A program made the position numbers and the translations under genes. A DNA stretch of 64,000 nucleotides from positions 3,532,501 to 3,596,500 of the forward strand of contig NZ_PGEN01000001.1 in NCBI RefSeq assembly GCF_002797435.1, written 5' to 3'. The notes beneath the pieces are model-generated. The model was not told the DNA's origin. It saw nothing but the letters and a program-made list of their open reading frames with translations, and did no database searches. Shown one piece after another: positions 61,150 through 64,000 of the stretch. This stretch comes from Sphingomonas koreensis. GTDB lineage: Bacteria > Pseudomonadota > Alphaproteobacteria > Sphingomonadales > Sphingomonadaceae. The first letter of the stretch is position 1, and every line of letters starts with the position of its first letter.

Positions 61150-62042
61150 GCCGCAAACCCAGCCCGGCCCGGCGCCCCGCGGTCAAGCCCAAGCGGCGCG
61201 CGCAGCAGCCGAAGAAGAAGCAGGCGAACGTGCTCGACCTGGCGGTCGCGGCGCTGCCGGTCAGCGAGGCGACGCTCCACAAGATCACGGTCTGGGGCAT
61301 TACCGGCCTCGCGGTCGCGTCCGCGCTTGGCGTCGCGACCCTGTTCGGCGTGCCCGGCATCATCGGCACCGCGGTGGCAGAGGGGATCGGCCGCGCCGGC
61401 TTCCGCGTCGAGAATGTCGAAGTCGGCGGGATCAAGCGCGCCGACAAGGAAACCGTGTTCGATTATGCGTTCGGCCCGAAATCTCAGGCAATGCCGCTGG
61501 TCGATCTGGAGGAAGTGCGCGGCAAGCTGATGACGATCGGCTGGGTGGCCGATGCCCGCGTCTCGCGCCGCATGCCCGACACGCTGGTCGTCCAGATCGT
61601 CGAGCGCAAGGCGGCGGCGGTCTGGCAGCACCAGGGCCAGCTGATGCTGATCGACAGCGAGGGCGTGTTGCTCGAACCCGTCTCGGCCGAGGCGATGCCC
61701 GATCTCCCGCTGGTCATCGGCGACGGCGCCTATGCGCAGCAGCCGGCCTATCAGCAGCTGCTCGACGCGGCGCCTGCGCTCAAGCCCTTGGTCAAGGCGG
61801 CGACCTGGATCGGCAACCGGCGCTGGGACCTGTCGTTCAACACCGGCGAGCGGCTGGCGCTGCCCGAGGGCGAGGCGGCGGCCGCAAAGGCGCTCAAGAA
61901 GTTCGCTGAGCTGGACGGGGCGGACCGGCTGCTCGGCCGGGGATATCTGAAGTTCGACATGCGCGATCCTTCGCGGCTGGTGGTGCGGATGCCGGGACAG
62001 GCGGCACCCAGGCAGATCGAAACCGCGAGCGTGAGTGAGTAG
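61146..62042 (+). CDS. ftsQ: Cell division protein FtsQ
   Basis: A 298-residue bitopic protein of the divisome. The basic N-terminus (SRKPSPARRPAVKPKRRAQQPKKK) is followed by a membrane helix at about residues 45-72 (VWGITGLAVASALGVATLFGVPGIIGTAV). The POTRA domain comes next (GFRVENVEVGGIKRADKETVF), then the FtsQ beta domain (WVADARVSRRMPDTLVVQIVERKAAAVWQHQGQLMLIDSEGVLL). It overlaps ddl by ATGA; ftsA follows after 13 bases. Confidence 0.93.
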   Translation: MSRKPSPARRPAVKPKRRAQQPKKKQANVLDLAVAALPVSEATLHKITVWGITGLAVASALGVATLFGVPGIIGTAVAEGIGRAGFRVENVEVGGIKRADKETVFDYAFGPKSQAMPLVDLEEVRGKLMTIGWVADARVSRRMPDTLVVQIVERKAAAVWQHQGQLMLIDSEGVLLEPVSAEAMPDLPLVIGDGAYAQQPAYQQLLDAAPALKPLVKAATWIGNRRWDLSFNTGERLALPEGEAAAAKALKKFAELDGADRLLGRGYLKFDMRDPSRLVVRMPGQAAPRQIETASVSE

Positions 62043-62055
62043 GGGGGTAGGGACA

Positions 62056-63318
62056 ATGGCAAAGACGGCGCCCGAGGGATTGATCACCGCACTGGACATC
62101 GGCTCGTCCAAGGTGTCGGCGCTGATCGCGCAAAAGGGGGACGGCGGCGAACTGGTGGTGCTCGGCACCGGCCAGCGCGAGAGCCGCGGCGTCCAGCGCG
62201 GTTATGTCGCCGATATGCACGCCACCGAAATCGCGGTGCGCGAAGCCGTCGAGCAGGCCGAACGGATTGCCGGCACCAATATCGAGGATGTCTGGGTCAG
62301 CTTCTCGGCCGGCGGTCTTGTGTCCGACATTCTGCGGCTTGAAGTCGATCTCGGCGGCCATCGCGTCGAACAGTCGGATATCGACGATCTGCTGCGCGCA
62401 GGCCGGGAGTCGATCAATCCGGGCGGGCGAATGGTGCTCCATGCCCAGCCGACGCGCTACACGCTGGATGGCCTTGCCGGGGTCAAGCAGCCGATCGGCC
62501 TGCACGCCGAACGGCTGGGGGTCGACATCCATGTCGTCTCGACAGAGGGCGCGCCGGTGCGCAACCTCGACCTGTGCGTCCGGTCCGCGCATCTCGAGGT
62601 CAAGTCGATCATCGCCGCGCCGGTTGCGACCGGCCTTGCCTGCCTGTCCGAAGAAGAGCGCGAACTGGGCGTCGCGCTGGTCGAGATCGGCGCGGGCGTG
62701 ACCAACGTCTCGGTGTACAAGGACGGCGTGCTGACCGGCCTGTCGTCGATCCCCAGCGGATCGGCCGACATCACCGACGATATCGCCAGCGCCTTCGGCA
62801 CGCGGCGCGGCCAGGCCGAGCGGATGAAGTGCTTCTACGGCAGCGCCAACATGACGCCGCGCGACAATCACGACATGATCGATGTCGCGCCGATCGCTGC
62901 CGACGAGGAGACCGCCGAGGGCGGGCGCATCACCCGCGCGCAACTGATCGCGGTGATCCGCCAGCGTCTCGACCGGTTGATGGCGGAGATCCGCAACGAA
63001 CTCGCCAAGTTGAATTTCGAAGATCCCGTCGGCCGCCAAATCGTGCTGACCGGCGGCGGCGCCGAACTCAAAGGTATCGCCGACTATGCGCAGCAGGCGC
63101 TTGGCCGGTCGGTGCGGGTCGGTCGTCCGCGCGGACTTTCGGCGCTGCCCGAGGCGCATGCCGGACCGGCCTTTGCCACGCTTGCCGGGCTGGCGAGCTT
63201 CGCCGCGGCCGATCCGGTCGATCTACGCGCGCTGCAACAGAACCATCAACTCGTTACGCGAGCGACACCAAAGGCGATGTTCCAGCGGATGATCGCCGCA
63301 TTTCGGGCCAATTACTGA
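62056..63318 (+). CDS. ftsA: Cell division protein FtsA
   Basis: A 420-residue actin-like protein that anchors FtsZ to the membrane. LITALDIGSSKVSALIAQ is phosphate loop 1, the 1C (SHS2) domain follows (RESRGVQRGYVADM ... AVREAVEQAERIAG), VGIGAGVTNVSVYK (here EIGAGVTNVSVYKDGVL) is phosphate loop 2, and IVLTGGGAELKGIADYAQ the adenosine segment. The C-terminal amphipathic helix is AMFQRMIAAFRANY. GGGTAGGGACA precedes the ATG. Confidence 0.96.
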   Translation: MAKTAPEGLITALDIGSSKVSALIAQKGDGGELVVLGTGQRESRGVQRGYVADMHATEIAVREAVEQAERIAGTNIEDVWVSFSAGGLVSDILRLEVDLGGHRVEQSDIDDLLRAGRESINPGGRMVLHAQPTRYTLDGLAGVKQPIGLHAERLGVDIHVVSTEGAPVRNLDLCVRSAHLEVKSIIAAPVATGLACLSEEERELGVALVEIGAGVTNVSVYKDGVLTGLSSIPSGSADITDDIASAFGTRRGQAERMKCFYGSANMTPRDNHDMIDVAPIAADEETAEGGRITRAQLIAVIRQRLDRLMAEIRNELAKLNFEDPVGRQIVLTGGGAELKGIADYAQQALGRSVRVGRPRGLSALPEAHAGPAFATLAGLASFAAADPVDLRALQQNHQLVTRATPKAMFQRMIAAFRANY

Positions 63319-63433
63319 ATAAATGTTGTTGATGACTGGTGAAATACGCTGGCACCGCTCATCGGCATCGTGCAGAAACAGGGATTAAGCAGGCGCCGCT
63401 CGTGGGGCGTGGGGCCTGAGGAGACTAGGTAAG

Positions 63434-64000
63434 ATGAGCATCGATTTCCTCCCGCCCGACCTGGACGAGCTGACTCCGCGGATCACGGTGATCGGCGTAG
63501 GCGGTGCCGGCGGCAACGCGATCGCCAACATGATCAACGCGGAAGTGCAGGGCGTCGAATTCCTCGTCGCCAACACCGACGCGCAGGCGCTCAAATCCTC
63601 GACTGCGGCTCACCGCATCCAGCTTGGCGCGAAGATCACGCAGGGCCTCGGCGCCGGCTCGCGGCCCGAGATCGGCCGTGCCGCGGCGGAAGAGACGATC
63701 GAGCAGGTGCAGGAAGCGCTCAACGGCGCACACATGTGCTTCATCGCGGCCGGCATGGGCGGCGGCACGGGCACGGGCGCGGCGCCGGTGATCGCCAAGG
63801 CCGCGCGCGACATGGGCATCCTCACCGTCGGTGTGGTGACCAAGCCTTTCGCCTTCGAGGGCAAGAAGCGCGCTCAGTCGGCCGACGCCGGCATCGAGGA
63901 GCTTCAGAAGTACGTCGATACGCTGATCGTCATCCCCAACCAGAACCTCTTCCTGGTCGCCAATGCGAATACGACCTTCAAGGAAGCGTTCCAGATGGCG
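63434..64000 (+). CDS. ftsZ: Cell division protein FtsZ, 3' end cut by the window edge
   Basis: The first 189 residues of the tubulin-like GTPase that forms the Z ring. [34 protein letters not shown] is the N-terminus, [17 protein letters not shown] holds the GTP signature GGGTGTG, and [39 protein letters not shown] is conserved. The C-terminal polymerising half is outside the window. About 115 bases separate it from ftsA, with no clear promoter seen by eye. Confidence 0.97.
   Translation, partial: MSIDFLPPDLDELTPRITVIGVGGAGGNAIANMINAEVQGVEFLVANTDAQALKSSTAAHRIQLGAKITQGLGAGSRPEIGRAAAEETIEQVQEALNGAHMCFIAAGMGGGTGTGAAPVIAKAARDMGILTVGVVTKPFAFEGKKRAQSADAGIEELQKYVDTLIVIPNQNLFLVANANTTFKEAFQMA

Noticed and set aside
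1..64000. CRISPR arrays, insertion sequences, prophage genes
   Set aside because: No regularly spaced repeats, transposases, terminal inverted repeats or phage genes were seen on either strand.

Overview
This 64 kb window is chromosomal DNA from a GC-rich alphaproteobacterium, most likely a sphingomonad (Sphingomonas or a close relative). The grounds are the strong G/C preference at third codon positions, two TonB-dependent receptors, the NDUFA12 / DUF2155 / aat gene group, an acyl-AMP ligase, tiny secretory proteins ending in GDDxPDSP, and a division/cell-wall (dcw) cluster whose genes overlap by ATGA or GTGA. No transposase, integrase, CRISPR array or rRNA gene was seen, so it reads as core chromosome with small accessory insertions.

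Left part (1-10950): a partial L,D-transpeptidase, a Gdx/SugE-type SMR exporter, an alpha/beta hydrolase, a DUF188 protein and a DbpA-like DEAD-box helicase on the minus strand. A tight plus-strand run follows: TonB-dependent receptor, PepSY membrane protein, GT4 glycosyltransferase, ECF sigma factor and anti-sigma factor.

Translation and secretion block (10950-16070): trhO, rplA and rplK on the minus strand, then tRNA-Trp, a YqaA protein, two paralogous 84-residue secretory membrane proteins, secE and nusG on the plus strand. The common rplKA / secE-nusG neighbourhood is split and partly inverted here.

Signalling and metabolism (16080-33770): two convergent GGDEF-EAL proteins (one with an MHYT sensor), a fatty acyl-AMP ligase, RecX, a double cold-shock protein, a DUF192 lipoprotein, map coupled to an orphan ParD-like antitoxin behind a three-repeat operator candidate, NDUFA12 / DUF2155 / aat / ParA-like, an AAA ATPase, an ECF41 sigma factor with its carboxymuconolactone-decarboxylase partner, a lipoprotein, a Y-family polymerase and a methyltransferase.

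Region 33770-45280: a divergent HTH regulator / beta-propeller / DUF899 group. Then come minus-strand genes in which a canonical cobalamin riboswitch precedes a double-hotdog thioesterase, a TonB-dependent receptor and a periplasmic PHP-type metallohydrolase. VOC, DNA glycosylase, Mpo1-like, cysK and small hypothetical genes complete the region.

Right part (45280-64000): a nearly complete dcw operon, mraZ-rsmH-ftsL-ftsI-murE-murF-mraY-murD-ftsW-murG-murC-(64 aa protein)-murB-(DUF4262)-ddl-ftsQ-ftsA-ftsZ, in which the last gene runs off the window. It makes and polymerises lipid II and builds the divisome. Two non-canonical genes are embedded in it with full translational coupling.
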